From: JBCDAP01 sp038747915
GTDB taxonomy: Bacteria > Planctomycetota > Phycisphaerae > Phycisphaerales > UBA1924
Assembly (NCBI GenBank): GCA_038747915.1
Contig: JBCDJJ010000013.1
Span: 1 to 59,665, forward strand
Direction: 5' to 3'
DNA: 59,665 nucleotides
Shown one piece after another: positions 1-9,902 of this stretch. The translations under genes and the position numbers were made by a program. Under the pieces are notes generated by a model. The model saw only the letters and a list, made by a program, of their open reading frames with translations, ran no database searches and was not told where the DNA came from. How positions within the stretch are numbered: the first letter of the stretch is position 1; each line of letters starts with the position of its first letter.

Positions 1-17
1 GAGCGGAACGCTCCCAC
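1..17. repeat. Truncated hairpin repeat at the window edge
   Basis: GAGCG and CGCTC pair around a GAA loop in bases 1-13, and the right arm continues as CGCTCCCAC. A full left arm GTGGGAGCG would lie outside the window. The intact hairpin at 30038-30058 has the same plan (GTGGGAGCG, three bases, CGTTCCCAC). It lies downstream of ugd on the minus strand and could act as its terminator. Confidence 0.4.
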
Positions 18-51
18 GGCCGCATCTGGGAACACGATGACGCAAGGTGCT

Positions 52-1410
52 CTAACTCGTCGCCCTGGCCTGCACGACCGAGGGCCGCCCGACCGAGTAG
101 TACGCGAACCCGTGCTCCTGCATCATGTGCCGCTGATAGAGGTTGCGGCCGTCGAAGATCACGGGCGCGCTCAGCAGCGCCTTCACCTTGCCGAAGTCCG
201 GTTGCTTGAACTCGTCCCAATCGGTGCTGATGACCAGTCCGTCGGCGCCACCGAGCGCGTCGTACATGTCGTCCACGGTCTCGAACACGCCCGGGTGCTC
301 GCGGTGGAGCGTCTCCGCAGCAACGGGGTCGAAACCCCTTACCCGGGCGCCCGCGTCCTTGCACCACCGCATCAGATCCACACCGGGCGCCTCGCGGATG
401 TCATCGGTCTTCGGCTTGAAGGCGATGCCCCAGAACGCGAGCGCTTTGCCCGCCAGGCCGCCTTCCTCGGCGTAGTGGTCCTCGATCTTCTTGAAGAAGC
501 TCTTGCGTTGCCGCTGATTCACATCGTGGACCGCGGTGGAGAGCTGCATGGGCACGCCCGACTCATCACCCATCTGCATGCACGCGAGCGTGTCCTTCGG
601 GAAGCACGAGCCGCCGTACCCCAGACCTGGGTAGAGGAACTTGTTGCCGATGCGAGAATCCGAGCACATGCCCTCGCGCACGCGGTTGATGTTCGCGCCG
701 TAGGCCTCGCACAGGTTGGCCATCTCGTTGATGTACGAGATCTTGGTCGCCAGGAAGTTGTTGCTCGCATACTTCACCATCTCCGCGGAGCGGACATCCA
801 TCACGAACACGGGGTGTCCGTTGCGCACGAACGGATCGTACAGCTCGCGCATCCGCGCGCCCGTGGCTTCGTCGTCCACGCCGACGACCACGCGGTCGGG
901 GCGGTTGAAGTCCTCGATCGCGGCGCCCTCCTTGAGGAACTCGGGGTTGTCGGCGACCGAGAACGGGATCGACTCGCCCACGATGCCGCGGATGATGTCG
1001 CGCACCCAGTGCGTCGTCCCGACCGGCACCGTGCTCTTGACCACCACCACCTTCGGATCCTGACCGGGGCCGAGGCCCTTGATGACCTCGCCGATCTTCT
1101 CCGCAGCACCCTTCACATACTTCAGGTCGCTCTTGCCATCGGCCCCCGTCGGCGTGCCGACGCAGATGAACACCATGTCGGCGTCGCGGTAGGCCGCATC
1201 CTGATCGGTCGTGAACGCGAGCCGCCCGGCCTTCACGTTCTTCTCCATGAGCTCGGTCAGCCCCGGCTCGTAGATGGGGCACCCGCCGCCGTTGAGGATG
1301 TCGATCTTCCGGCGATCGACATCGAGGCAGGTGACCTCGTTGCCGGTGTTGGAGAGGCAGACGCCGGTGACCAGCCCGACGTATCCGGTGCCGACCATGG
1401 TGAGACGCAT
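52..1410 (-). CDS. ugd: UDP-glucose 6-dehydrogenase
   Basis: Oxidises UDP-glucose to UDP-glucuronate with two NAD+ in the cytoplasm, supplying uronic acid and the substrate for UDP-xylose synthase. The 452-residue product has the usual length. It starts with a Rossmann motif (GTGYVG, residues 7-12), followed by VKSTVPVGT (about 125-132), NPEFLKEGAA (155-164) and the catalytic cysteine in GYGGSCFPKD (Cys269). The ATG at 1410 is chosen because the Rossmann strand begins at once and CGGAG lies about eight bases upstream. A longer frame to 1485 adds a non-homologous N-terminus. It lies downstream of the KAP NTPase and UDP-xylose synthase on the same strand, and its product feeds the latter. Identification is secure. 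Confidence 0.96.
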   Translation of the reverse strand: MRLTMVGTGYVGLVTGVCLSNTGNEVTCLDVDRRKIDILNGGGCPIYEPGLTELMEKNVKAGRLAFTTDQDAAYRDADMVFICVGTPTGADGKSDLKYVKGAAEKIGEVIKGLGPGQDPKVVVVKSTVPVGTTHWVRDIIRGIVGESIPFSVADNPEFLKEGAAIEDFNRPDRVVVGVDDEATGARMRELYDPFVRNGHPVFVMDVRSAEMVKYASNNFLATKISYINEMANLCEAYGANINRVREGMCSDSRIGNKFLYPGLGYGGSCFPKDTLACMQMGDESGVPMQLSTAVHDVNQRQRKSFFKKIEDHYAEEGGLAGKALAFWGIAFKPKTDDIREAPGVDLMRWCKDAGARVRGFDPVAAETLHREHPGVFETVDDMYDALGGADGLVISTDWDEFKQPDFGKVKALLSAPVIFDGRNLYQRHMMQEHGFAYYSVGRPSVVQARATS

Positions 1411-1534
1411 CGCGTTGCTCCGGGGAAAGGGCGTGAGGGGAAAAAACCGAGCGAGCGATGGTAGCCGATCGGCGGCGGGGCTCACCGGCTGGGCAGCGTG
1501 TGACCGGCGACCATGGAGCTCCGATCGCCCAGGA

Positions 1535-3487
1535 TCATGGCCGGACTTTGAGAGTCGGGATCGCGTCTTGAAGCCGACGAACTTCTTCCTTCGTCACGGG
1601 CGTCCTACGAAGAAAAATGCGTGAGAGTCGCTCGAGGCCGTGAAGCGGCGACAGGTCCGACACGCCCGTACCGTTCAGATTGAGCTCCGAAAGGTTGGAC
1701 AGACCCGACAGCGGCGACAGGTCCGACACCCCCGTCTTGTTCAGGCAGAGCGCCGACAGGTTGCACAGGCCCGACAGCAGAGTCAGTCCGGAGTCGGTCA
1801 CCGAGGTCCCGATGAGGTTAAGTACCTTGACTCGGTGCCGCTCCACTTCGGTGATCGGCGCATCCGGCTCCAGGTCGAGAGATAGGCGGATGGCGTCGTC
1901 GATGATCTCCTGCTGCTCGGGTTCGACCTCCGCGCTGCGTTCCTCGCGCGTCTCGGCGAAGAAGGTGAGCACCGCGCGCCTCAACCTGTGATCGGTGAGC
2001 CATCGATGACCATCGTCTGTCTTGAGGACACCAACGATCTGTGGCTTGTTCTTGATCACATCCACCAGCCGCTGGTGCATCACACTCTGTTGTGACTCGT
2101 CGAGTTCGTGCACGTTCTGCAAATGCCGTCTTGAGACCTCGAGTGCCTCGGCAAGGTCGGGCCGATGCATGGCCGTCTCTTCAGGATCCGATGAGCCACC
2201 GGCCAAGGAGTCCAGCATCGCGGGTGAGTTGACCAGCTGCTGGAAGTCTTGGGCATCGAGCCGGTACTGCACCACCCGCGTCACCACGCACAGGCCGAGG
2301 AAGGCCCGGGTGCGTTCGGCATCTGTCTCCTCCTGGAACAACTCCGTGTTCTCAAGCAGGTGTTTGCCAAGGGGGAGATCAACGACGAGGTTGTTGATCA
2401 GCCTGACCAAGCCGCGGGGGTTGTGGTCGGTCGCGGTGCTGAGCAGCTCGACAAAGTCCGGCATGATCTCGATCGAGAGCTGCTCGCCGCACTGCGTGAT
2501 GATGTGCTCGACGAACTCCTCAAAGTGCGGCTCGTGCGAGGGGAGCGGGAGCGAGAGCTGAATGATCTTCTCGAGGTACTCCTCGCCATCGATGTCGTAC
2601 TGCTTGTACCGATCGTTGATGTACCGCGTGAGGACCCGACGGTCGACGCCGAGCACGAAGACGAAGCCCGGCTGCGCGAGCACGAGCTTGATCTTCTCGA
2701 TGAGCGGGAGCGCGAGGTCGGGGGCGCACCGGTCGAGGTCGTCGATGAAGACGATGACCTTGACCTCCGGCTCCGCGCCGGCCGGGCGTGTCGCCTTCTC
2801 CAAGGACTCGAACGCCTCGTAGTAGAGGCTGCGGTCGAGGAGCGGGTCGGCCGGTTTGTCGAACTCGTCGAAGCGATCGATGATCTTGTCGGCCACGAAC
2901 GCCGCCTCGACCCCGCCCACGCCCGGCACACCGACCGTGGTCTTCGCGCTGAAGCCGTAGGCGATCGCGCGGAGGGCGCGGGACAGATCCCGCAGCGTGT
3001 CCTTGCCCGCGGACTTCACCCGCTCACCGGGGCTCGATCGCTGAAGATCGAGACGCTTGCGATCGATCGCGGAGACGATGCTGGCCACGAGCGGCACGAT
3101 CGGGTACTCCTCGCGCTCGTACTGCCACGCGTTGAAGAAGACGGTCACGATGTGCGGCGATGATCCGTCGGCCGGCTGAGACTCGGCATGGTGCTCGATT
3201 CGGGCCTTCGCGAGACGCAGCGCGGAGGTCTTGCCCGTGCCCCACCGGCCGGTGACACCGATCGTGAACGGCCCGGTCGTGCCAACCGCAGCACCCGCGA
3301 TCACATCGACGGTCCGGCGCAGCGCGAGGCTGTCGTGGTTGAAGCCCCGAACGGGTTCATCTTCACGAAGGACAAGCGGCTCGAGAGGTTCGAGGTGCTC
3401 GCCGCTCGGATCGGTCAGCGGCTTATGGCCTTGGGCAGGCTTTGGCTCCGCTTCCGCGTGCGCTTTCTGAGCTGTCGTCTTGGACAT
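1535..3487 (-). CDS. KAP-family P-loop NTPase with C-terminal leucine-rich repeats
   Basis: A 650-residue protein. Residues about 45-400 carry the KAP NTPase signature: Walker A GRWGTGKTS (80-88), the family motif FFNAWQYE (117-124) and Walker B VIVFIDDLDR (244-253). The last 95 residues contain about three short leucine-rich repeats of the type TGVSDLSPLSGLSNLSEL. No clear membrane segment is inserted in the NTPase domain, unlike many KAP proteins. The ATG at 3487 is chosen because it precedes conserved sequence and follows GGGA; the longer frame to 3751 would run into the end of the xylose synthase gene. KAP NTPases are known from membrane signalling and some anti-phage systems, but no effector partner is next to it. 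Its role in a polysaccharide locus is unknown. Confidence 0.85.
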   Translation of the reverse strand: MSKTTAQKAHAEAEPKPAQGHKPLTDPSGEHLEPLEPLVLREDEPVRGFNHDSLALRRTVDVIAGAAVGTTGPFTIGVTGRWGTGKTSALRLAKARIEHHAESQPADGSSPHIVTVFFNAWQYEREEYPIVPLVASIVSAIDRKRLDLQRSSPGERVKSAGKDTLRDLSRALRAIAYGFSAKTTVGVPGVGGVEAAFVADKIIDRFDEFDKPADPLLDRSLYYEAFESLEKATRPAGAEPEVKVIVFIDDLDRCAPDLALPLIEKIKLVLAQPGFVFVLGVDRRVLTRYINDRYKQYDIDGEEYLEKIIQLSLPLPSHEPHFEEFVEHIITQCGEQLSIEIMPDFVELLSTATDHNPRGLVRLINNLVVDLPLGKHLLENTELFQEETDAERTRAFLGLCVVTRVVQYRLDAQDFQQLVNSPAMLDSLAGGSSDPEETAMHRPDLAEALEVSRRHLQNVHELDESQQSVMHQRLVDVIKNKPQIVGVLKTDDGHRWLTDHRLRRAVLTFFAETREERSAEVEPEQQEIIDDAIRLSLDLEPDAPITEVERHRVKVLNLIGTSVTDSGLTLLSGLCNLSALCLNKTGVSDLSPLSGLSNLSELNLNGTGVSDLSPLHGLERLSRIFLRRTPVTKEEVRRLQDAIPTLKVRP

Positions 3488-3564
3488 GCTTCCCAGCCTT
3501 GATTCAGTTGTTCGAGACCGATGAGACGGAACGAGTCGTGGTGACGGTATCTCGATCGTCTCGC

Positions 3565-3600
3565 ACCGGGTGTCGTGGACTCTCGGGAGACACACCCGGT
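3565..3600 (-). terminator. Hairpin downstream of UDP-xylose synthase gene
   Basis: A perfect 9-bp inverted repeat (ACCGGGTGT and ACACCCGGT) surrounds an 18-base loop that itself contains TCTC-GG-GAGA. It lies about 50 bases past the stop of the minus-strand epimerase gene and upstream of the KAP gene. No T-run follows, so factor-independent termination is only possible. Confidence 0.4.
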
Positions 3601-3648
3601 TTGTCTGCGGGCTTGCGTCCGCGGCTCGTTTGGGAGATCGGAGTGGCG

Positions 3649-4617
<969 letters not shown>

Positions 4618-4817
4618 CCGTTCACATCCCGTCGCTCTCGCAGCGTCCGACCGGAAACCACACCGGTCCAAACCCGCAAACCGAGCATACCCAACACCCG
4701 CCGACCCGAACGCCGAACTCTGGGGGCGTGTCGGCGTACCCCGCTGGACACCATTACATTGCCCGCCCGACATTCATCGCCTGCACTCATCTCGCCATCC
4801 ATTCACGAGACCCAGCT

Positions 4818-5876
4818 ATGGCCGACGCGAAACGCGCGCTCATCACCGGCATCACCGGACAGGACGGCTCCTACCTCGCGGAGTTCCTCCTCGAGAAGGG
4901 CTACGAGGTGCATGGCATCATCCGCCGCTCCTCGTCCTTCAACACCGACCGCATCGATCACATCTACCAGGACCCGCATAACAAGACCCTGGTGCTGAAG
5001 CTGCACTATGGGGACTTGTGCGACGGCGGCGGGATCGCGCGTCTCCTCGAGCAGGTCAAGCCGCACGAGGTCTATAACCTCGGTGCCCAGTCGCACGTGC
5101 GGGTGTCGTTCGACATGCCGATCTACACCGCTGAGACCGTCGCGATGGGCGCCTACAAGCTGCTCGAAGCGGTCCGTGAAGCGCAGGACAAGACCGGTCA
5201 GCAGATCCGCTACTACCAGGCCTCCTCGTCCGAGCAGTACGGCAAGGTCGTCGAGACGCCGCAGGTCGAGACCACGCCCTTCTACCCCCGCTCGCCCTAC
5301 GCGGTGGCCAAGGTCGCGGCCCACTGGATCACGGTGAACTACCGAGAGTCGTACGACATGCACGCCTCGTGCGGCATCCTGTTCAACCACGAGTCGCCCC
5401 GCCGCGGCGAGACGTTCGTCACCCGCAAGATCACGCGGGCGGTCGGCCGCATCAAGATGGGGCTGCAGGACAAGGTCTTCCTCGGCAACCTCGACTCGAA
5501 GCGTGACTGGGGCTACGCGGGCGACTACGTGAAGATGATGTGGATGATGCTCCAGCAGGACACGCCGGACGACTACGTCATCGCCACGAACCGCACGATC
5601 ACCGTTCGCGAGTTCGCCGACATGGCCTTCTCGCACGCGGGGCTGAACTTCGAGGACCACGTCGAGTTCGACCCGCGGTACCTCCGCCCCGCCGAGGTTG
5701 ATCTGCTGCTCGGCGACCCAGCGAAGGCCAAAGCTCAGCTCGGGTGGGAGCCCGAGACCTCGGTCGAGGAGCTGGCTGCCATGATGGTCGACCACGACAC
5801 CGAGCTCGCCTCCCGGGAGAAGACCCTCCGCGACGCCGGTCACGTGCTGCCCGCCTTCACCGGGCACGATCAGTGA
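4818..5876 (+). CDS. gmd: GDP-mannose 4,6-dehydratase
   Basis: Makes GDP-4-keto-6-deoxymannose from GDP-mannose, the first step to GDP-L-fucose. The 352-residue protein has GITGQDGSYL at 10-19, IIRRSSSFNT, YQASSSEQYGKV (Ser/Glu of the active site), the SPYAVAKVAAHW motif with catalytic Tyr and Lys, and ESPRRGETFVTRKI. The ATG at 4818 gives the canonical N-terminus. Its stop overlaps the GTG start of the next glycosyltransferase gene (GTGA), so the two are probably translated together. The second enzyme, GDP-fucose synthase, is encoded at 22754, and a fucosyltransferase-like gene at 15106. Identification is secure. Confidence 0.96.
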   Translation: MADAKRALITGITGQDGSYLAEFLLEKGYEVHGIIRRSSSFNTDRIDHIYQDPHNKTLVLKLHYGDLCDGGGIARLLEQVKPHEVYNLGAQSHVRVSFDMPIYTAETVAMGAYKLLEAVREAQDKTGQQIRYYQASSSEQYGKVVETPQVETTPFYPRSPYAVAKVAAHWITVNYRESYDMHASCGILFNHESPRRGETFVTRKITRAVGRIKMGLQDKVFLGNLDSKRDWGYAGDYVKMMWMMLQQDTPDDYVIATNRTITVREFADMAFSHAGLNFEDHVEFDPRYLRPAEVDLLLGDPAKAKAQLGWEPETSVEELAAMMVDHDTELASREKTLRDAGHVLPAFTGHDQ

Positions 5877-6775
5877 ACCCCGGGACGACGAGCTCATCCC
5901 AACCCGTCGCCGCCGATGTCTCCGCGGGTGCCGTGCGCACCGACACGAGCGCGCCGCTCTACATCACCTTCACGAACGCCGGCTCGCTCGACATGTGCAT
6001 CAACCTGATCTACTCGCTCCGCAAGAGCGGCGTGCCGCTCGAGCAGATCGAGGTCCACGCGGTGGATCAGGCCTCCGCCGAGGCGCTGCGCGAGCTGTCC
6101 GTGCCGCTCGCCGACCGGCCGGTGGACGAGGGCGATGCCGAGTACTCGGCCTACTGGACCTCCGGCTTCGCCGCGATGATGCACGGCAAGATCCACTACA
6201 TCCACGACACGCTCGTTGCCGGACGCGCCGTCGTGTACCTCGACTCCGACATCGTCGTTCAGCGGAGCATCGAGCACGCCATCGCCCGCTACAAAGACGA
6301 CTTCGACATCCTCATCCAGACCGATGCGCTCGACGGCCCACCCGACTCCGAGCTGTGCGCTGGTTTTCAGGTTGCTCGGCCAACGTCAACGGCCATCGCG
6401 TTCTACCGGATCTGCATCGAGCGGCACCTCAAGCGGCGCACCGAGGAGCCGAACGAGGGCGATCAGCCCACGGTCAACCGCGTCTACCGCGAGCGCGCGA
6501 CCTACCCGGAGCTGGCCGACCTCCGGCTTCGCGTGCTCGACGTCGACCAGTTTGCGCACGGCCAGGTGGCCTTCAAGACGTTCTCGCTCGCGTGGCGCAC
6601 CGCGTCGCGCTTCCCACCCCTGGCGTGGCTCATGGCCCACGCCCCGCGGCGCGTGATGATCCATAACAACTACATTCGTGGACGCGAGAAGAAACTCCGG
6701 CGTTTCCGCCGCTACGGGCTGTGGTACGCCGAACGACCCGATGTGAAAGCGGTCATCGCCGGCCGAGCCGCCTGA
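5873..6775 (+). CDS. Nucleotide-diphospho-sugar transferase (DXD glycosyltransferase)
   Basis: A 300-residue putative cytoplasmic glycosyltransferase of the GT-A type, similar to the nucleotide-diphospho-sugar transferase family (PF03407-like). Residues about 100-130 hold a K-x-H segment followed by VVYLDSDIVV, whose DSD (124-126) should bind the metal and nucleotide sugar. A conserved histidine-rich end (RRVMIHNNYIRG) may complete the active site. The start is a GTG at 5873 overlapping the gmd stop as GTGA; no other start fits without running into gmd. Coupling to gmd suggests, without proving, a role in building the fucose-containing repeat unit. Donor and linkage cannot be told from sequence. 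Confidence 0.75.
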   Translation: MNPGTTSSSQPVAADVSAGAVRTDTSAPLYITFTNAGSLDMCINLIYSLRKSGVPLEQIEVHAVDQASAEALRELSVPLADRPVDEGDAEYSAYWTSGFAAMMHGKIHYIHDTLVAGRAVVYLDSDIVVQRSIEHAIARYKDDFDILIQTDALDGPPDSELCAGFQVARPTSTAIAFYRICIERHLKRRTEEPNEGDQPTVNRVYRERATYPELADLRLRVLDVDQFAHGQVAFKTFSLAWRTASRFPPLAWLMAHAPRRVMIHNNYIRGREKKLRRFRRYGLWYAERPDVKAVIAGRAA

Positions 6776-6842
6776 ACCCAGACCGACCACACCACCACCG
6801 AGCCTCACGACGACAAAGGACGGCACCAGCGCCGCGGTCACC

Positions 6843-7901
6843 ATGCGAGTCGGCATCCTCACCTACCACCACACGCTGAACTACGGCGCCACGCTGCAAG
6901 CCTTCTCGACTCGCCAAGCGGTCGAACGACTCGGTCATCAGGCCCATGTCATCGACTTCCGCCACCGCAAGGCGGTCGCCATCGCGCGGGCGCAGGTCAA
7001 GCGCGCGCCGAGCCGGATCGAGATGCTCTCCAGGTTCATCGCCACGCGCCGGTTCATCCGCGATGAGCTCAACCTGTACCCCGCCAAGCACTTCATGGAT
7101 GAAGGGCTGCTCCACCCCACGTGCATGGATCTTGACGCCGTGGTCACCGGGAGCGACGAGGTGTTCCGGATCGACGGCGTCCGCAACAACACCACGGTGT
7201 ACTACCTCGACTTCCTCCCACCCGATGGACCCCGCCGCGTCTCGTACGCCGCATGCTCGGGCATCACCGAGGATGCAGACCAGCGCAACCGCCGCCTGAG
7301 TGATGTGCTCGGCGAGTTCCACGCGGTCTCGGTCCGCGACCACACCACAGCGGACTACATCGGCACGCTGCTCGGCCGCGAGCCCGCCCAGGTGCTGGAC
7401 CCCACATTCCTTGCTGACTTCTCCGCGGTCACCACACCCCCCAAGGACAGATCGCCCTACCTGCTGGTCTACGGGCCGATGAGTCAACCCGGCGAGGGCC
7501 GGCTGGTCACGGCGCTCGCCGAGCGGCTCAATCTCCGCATCGTGGCAGCGGGGCACCGCCACGCCATCGCGCACCAGAACCATCTCGGCGCCTCGCCGCA
7601 GCAGTGGCTCGGCCTCTTTCAGCACGCGTCGTACGTCTACGCCACCTACTTTCACGGCGTGGTCTTCTCGATCATCAACCGCAAGCCCTTCGCCACTGTG
7701 CTGCACGAGGACAAGTGGCGAAAGATCGGCGATCTGCTCAAGAAATTCGAACTCGAGTCCCGCATCGTCCCGGCGGAGCAGGCCGAGCGGGGCGATGTCG
7801 GGATCGATCACCTGCTCACACTCGACTACGCCACCGCCGAACCGCACATCACCCGGTGGACAGACCAGTCCCGCGCCTTCCTCTCCGAGGCACTCGCATG
7901 A
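6843..7901 (+). CDS. Polysaccharide pyruvyl transferase family protein
   Basis: A 352-residue protein of the polysaccharide pyruvyl transferase family (PF04230; CsaB/WcaK type). Family members use phosphoenolpyruvate to put pyruvate, usually as a ketal, on sugars. The N-terminus MRVGILTYHHTLNYGATLQA is typical of the family, GSDEVFR follows at about residue 105, and the C-terminal half has the ATYFHGVVFSI motif that resembles the GT-B-like nucleotide-binding half. The ATG at 6843 is the only good start. Its stop overlaps the start of a MurB-like gene as ATGA. That coupling is unusual, because MurB reduces enolpyruvyl ethers, and it raises the possibility of a lactyl-ether product rather than a ketal. 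Confidence 0.82.
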   Translation: MRVGILTYHHTLNYGATLQAFSTRQAVERLGHQAHVIDFRHRKAVAIARAQVKRAPSRIEMLSRFIATRRFIRDELNLYPAKHFMDEGLLHPTCMDLDAVVTGSDEVFRIDGVRNNTTVYYLDFLPPDGPRRVSYAACSGITEDADQRNRRLSDVLGEFHAVSVRDHTTADYIGTLLGREPAQVLDPTFLADFSAVTTPPKDRSPYLLVYGPMSQPGEGRLVTALAERLNLRIVAAGHRHAIAHQNHLGASPQQWLGLFQHASYVYATYFHGVVFSIINRKPFATVLHEDKWRKIGDLLKKFELESRIVPAEQAERGDVGIDHLLTLDYATAEPHITRWTDQSRAFLSEALA

Positions 7902-8749
7902 CCGACCTTGTCAAAGAGCACACCTCCGACAAGCTGAGCGGCTACCGCACCGCGCACCGCTTCCGCCACTACGGCGAGTTCAGGACACTCGACGAATTCA
8001 AGGAGCTCCGCGCGTGGGCCAAGGAGCGCTCGCTGCCCGTCTACATTCTCGGCAACGGCTCGAACACCTTCTTTGCGCACTCCACCGTCAACTCGCTGGT
8101 CCTCGTCAACAAGATGCCCCGCGTTCTCGAGCCGATCGAAGGTGATCCAGGCCACCTTCGTGTGTCGGCGGCGACGCTCATCGCCACCATCCTCAAGCAC
8201 TGCCGTGCGAACTCGCTCGACGCGCCCTATTACCTCGCCTCCGTCCCCGCATCCGTCGGCGGTGCGCTCGCCATGAACGCCGGCCGCGGGCACGAGCACA
8301 ACCGCACGATCTACGACTTCTGCGAGACCCTCACGGTCCTCGATGAGGACGATCAACTCCACACGCTCAAGCACACCCAGGTGCCCCGTGCCTACCGCAC
8401 CACACCCTTCACCGGTGTCAAACCGGTGCTGATCGTCGAGGCCACGCTCCGCTTTGAGTCCAAGCACCTCGAAAAAGACTTCATCGCCGAGCGCGTGGCC
8501 TGGTCGAAGACCTACCAGGACCATCGGGCACCCAACTGCGGCTCGGTCTTCAAGCGGTCTCATTTCCCGCTGCTCTGGAAGCTGCGCTACCTCCGCTACG
8601 GCAAGACTCGATTCAGCCGCAAGACGCTCAACTGGCTGCTGTGCGAGTCCAAGTCACCCACCGGCCTGCGCGTGCTCATCGCCACGGTCCGGATCATCCA
8701 CCGACTCTTCGGCAAGAAGGCGGTGCCCGAGGTCATCATCGTCGAGTGA
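7898..8749 (+). CDS. MurB-like FAD-dependent enolpyruvyl reductase homologue
   Basis: A 283-residue homologue of UDP-N-acetylenolpyruvoylglucosamine reductase. It keeps the FAD-binding GNGSNTFF (52-59), ASVPASVGGALAMNAG (114-129), an Arg in YRTTPF (Arg167), the catalytic serine in CGSVFKR (Ser216) and a C-terminal PEV motif whose Glu278 matches the catalytic Glu of MurB. It is a little shorter than peptidoglycan MurB enzymes and ends directly after the PEV strand. The ATG at 7898 overlaps the pyruvyl transferase stop by four bases. It sits in a polysaccharide locus with no other mur gene, so I infer a paralogue that acts on an enolpyruvyl or related group on a nucleotide sugar or glycan. It could also be the housekeeping MurB moved here. 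Confidence 0.8.
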   Translation: MTDLVKEHTSDKLSGYRTAHRFRHYGEFRTLDEFKELRAWAKERSLPVYILGNGSNTFFAHSTVNSLVLVNKMPRVLEPIEGDPGHLRVSAATLIATILKHCRANSLDAPYYLASVPASVGGALAMNAGRGHEHNRTIYDFCETLTVLDEDDQLHTLKHTQVPRAYRTTPFTGVKPVLIVEATLRFESKHLEKDFIAERVAWSKTYQDHRAPNCGSVFKRSHFPLLWKLRYLRYGKTRFSRKTLNWLLCESKSPTGLRVLIATVRIIHRLFGKKAVPEVIIVE

Positions 8750-8761
8750 GTGCCCGCTCAC
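8746..8761. terminator. Small palindrome between convergent genes
   Basis: GTGAG and CTCAC flank a six-base spacer, and both convergent TGA stops (8747-8749 on plus, 8758-8760 on minus) lie in the arms. The gap between the genes is only eight bases. It resembles the larger palindrome at 13034-13056. Its stability is low. Confidence 0.25.
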
Positions 8762-9822
8762 CCGTTCGCGGCACGAGCCTGCTTCTGCATCCACCGCCAC
8801 TGGAGCGTCACGCCATCCTCGAAGGACGTGGTCGGCCGAAACTCGAGTTCCGCACCGGCGCGCGAGAGATCCGCGTTCGTTCGCTCCACATCGCCGGGCT
8901 GCATCGGTTCCTGACGGATGTCGGCCTCTCGACCGACCACGCGCTCGATCGTCGCGATCATCTCACGGAGCGACACCGGCTCGGAGTGCCCCAGGTTCCA
9001 GATCCGGTACCCGTAGTCCGGGATCCGATCGAGCGCGGCGCACACGCCCGCCACGATGTCCGCGATGTACGTGTAATCGCGGCTCGTCGACCCATCGCCG
9101 AACATGCGGAGCGGCTCGCCCGACGAGACGAGCCGCAGAAACTTCGAGATCGCCAGGTCGGGCCGCTGCCGCGGTCCGAATACCGTGAAGAAGCGCAGGC
9201 ACGCCGTCGGCATGTCGGTCAGATGGTGATGGGTGTGCGCGATCAGCTCGCAGGCCCGCTTGGTTGCGGCGTACGGGCTGATCGGGAACGACACATCATC
9301 GTCCTCGCTAAAGGGCACCTTCGTGTTGTTGCCGTACACCGAGCTGCTCGACGCCATCACAAACCGCTCGCACCCTGCGGCCCGCGCCGCCTCGAGCACC
9401 ACCTGCGTGCCGAGTACGTTGGCCGTGGCGTACCCACTCGGGTCCTCGATGCTCGGCCGGACGCCCGCCTTGGCCGCCAGATGCACCACCGCACTCGGCG
9501 TGTGCTCGCCGAACACGCGCGACATCGCCGGTGCATCGGCGATATCGGCCTCGATGAAGGTGAACGAACCCGAGAGGCCACCTCCCGGGAATCCGGGCAG
9601 ATCCTTGCTCAGCATCGCGGCGAAGGGCGCACCGCCCCGCTCACCGAACGACCGCACCGCCGCCAGGTTCGCCCGCTTGAGCGACTCGTCGTAGAAGGGG
9701 TCGAAATTATCAACGCCGATCACCCGGATCCCACGAGGCACGAGCGCCTCGCACACGTGCGAGCCGATGAACCCGCACGCACCCGTCACCAACACCGTTG
9801 ATCCACGCTCGATCGCCGCCAT
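8758..9822 (-). CDS. UDP-glucuronate 4-epimerase (GAE-type SDR)
   Basis: Predicted to interconvert UDP-glucuronate and UDP-galacturonate. The 354-residue extended SDR protein begins with TGACGFIGSH (14-23), followed by VDNFDPFYDESLKRANL, a pattern characteristic of UDP-glucuronate 4-epimerases, then ASSSSVYG, the active-site SPYAATKRACE and RFFTVFGPRQRPD. The ATG at 9822 gives a normal N-terminus. It is a single minus-strand gene between two plus-strand blocks, with a TACACT element (9866-9871 on plus, read on minus) upstream that might be its -10 box. UDP-glucuronate would come from ugd. A related 4-epimerase specificity such as UDP-glucose or UDP-GlcNAc cannot be ruled out. Confidence 0.85.
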   Translation of the reverse strand: MAAIERGSTVLVTGACGFIGSHVCEALVPRGIRVIGVDNFDPFYDESLKRANLAAVRSFGERGGAPFAAMLSKDLPGFPGGGLSGSFTFIEADIADAPAMSRVFGEHTPSAVVHLAAKAGVRPSIEDPSGYATANVLGTQVVLEAARAAGCERFVMASSSSVYGNNTKVPFSEDDDVSFPISPYAATKRACELIAHTHHHLTDMPTACLRFFTVFGPRQRPDLAISKFLRLVSSGEPLRMFGDGSTSRDYTYIADIVAGVCAALDRIPDYGYRIWNLGHSEPVSLREMIATIERVVGREADIRQEPMQPGDVERTNADLSRAGAELEFRPTTSFEDGVTLQWRWMQKQARAANG

Positions 9823-9902
9823 CGCTCACACACCACCGTTCTTCAGCCGATCTCTAGGTGGTTCGAGTGTACCGTGACGCCAGCCGCCCCTGAGGCACCC
9901 CG

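Noticed and set aside
1535..3487. KAP NTPase as part of an anti-phage defence island.
   Set aside because: Neighbours are nucleotide-sugar genes. No toxin, nuclease or other defence gene is adjacent, so there is no support beyond the family.
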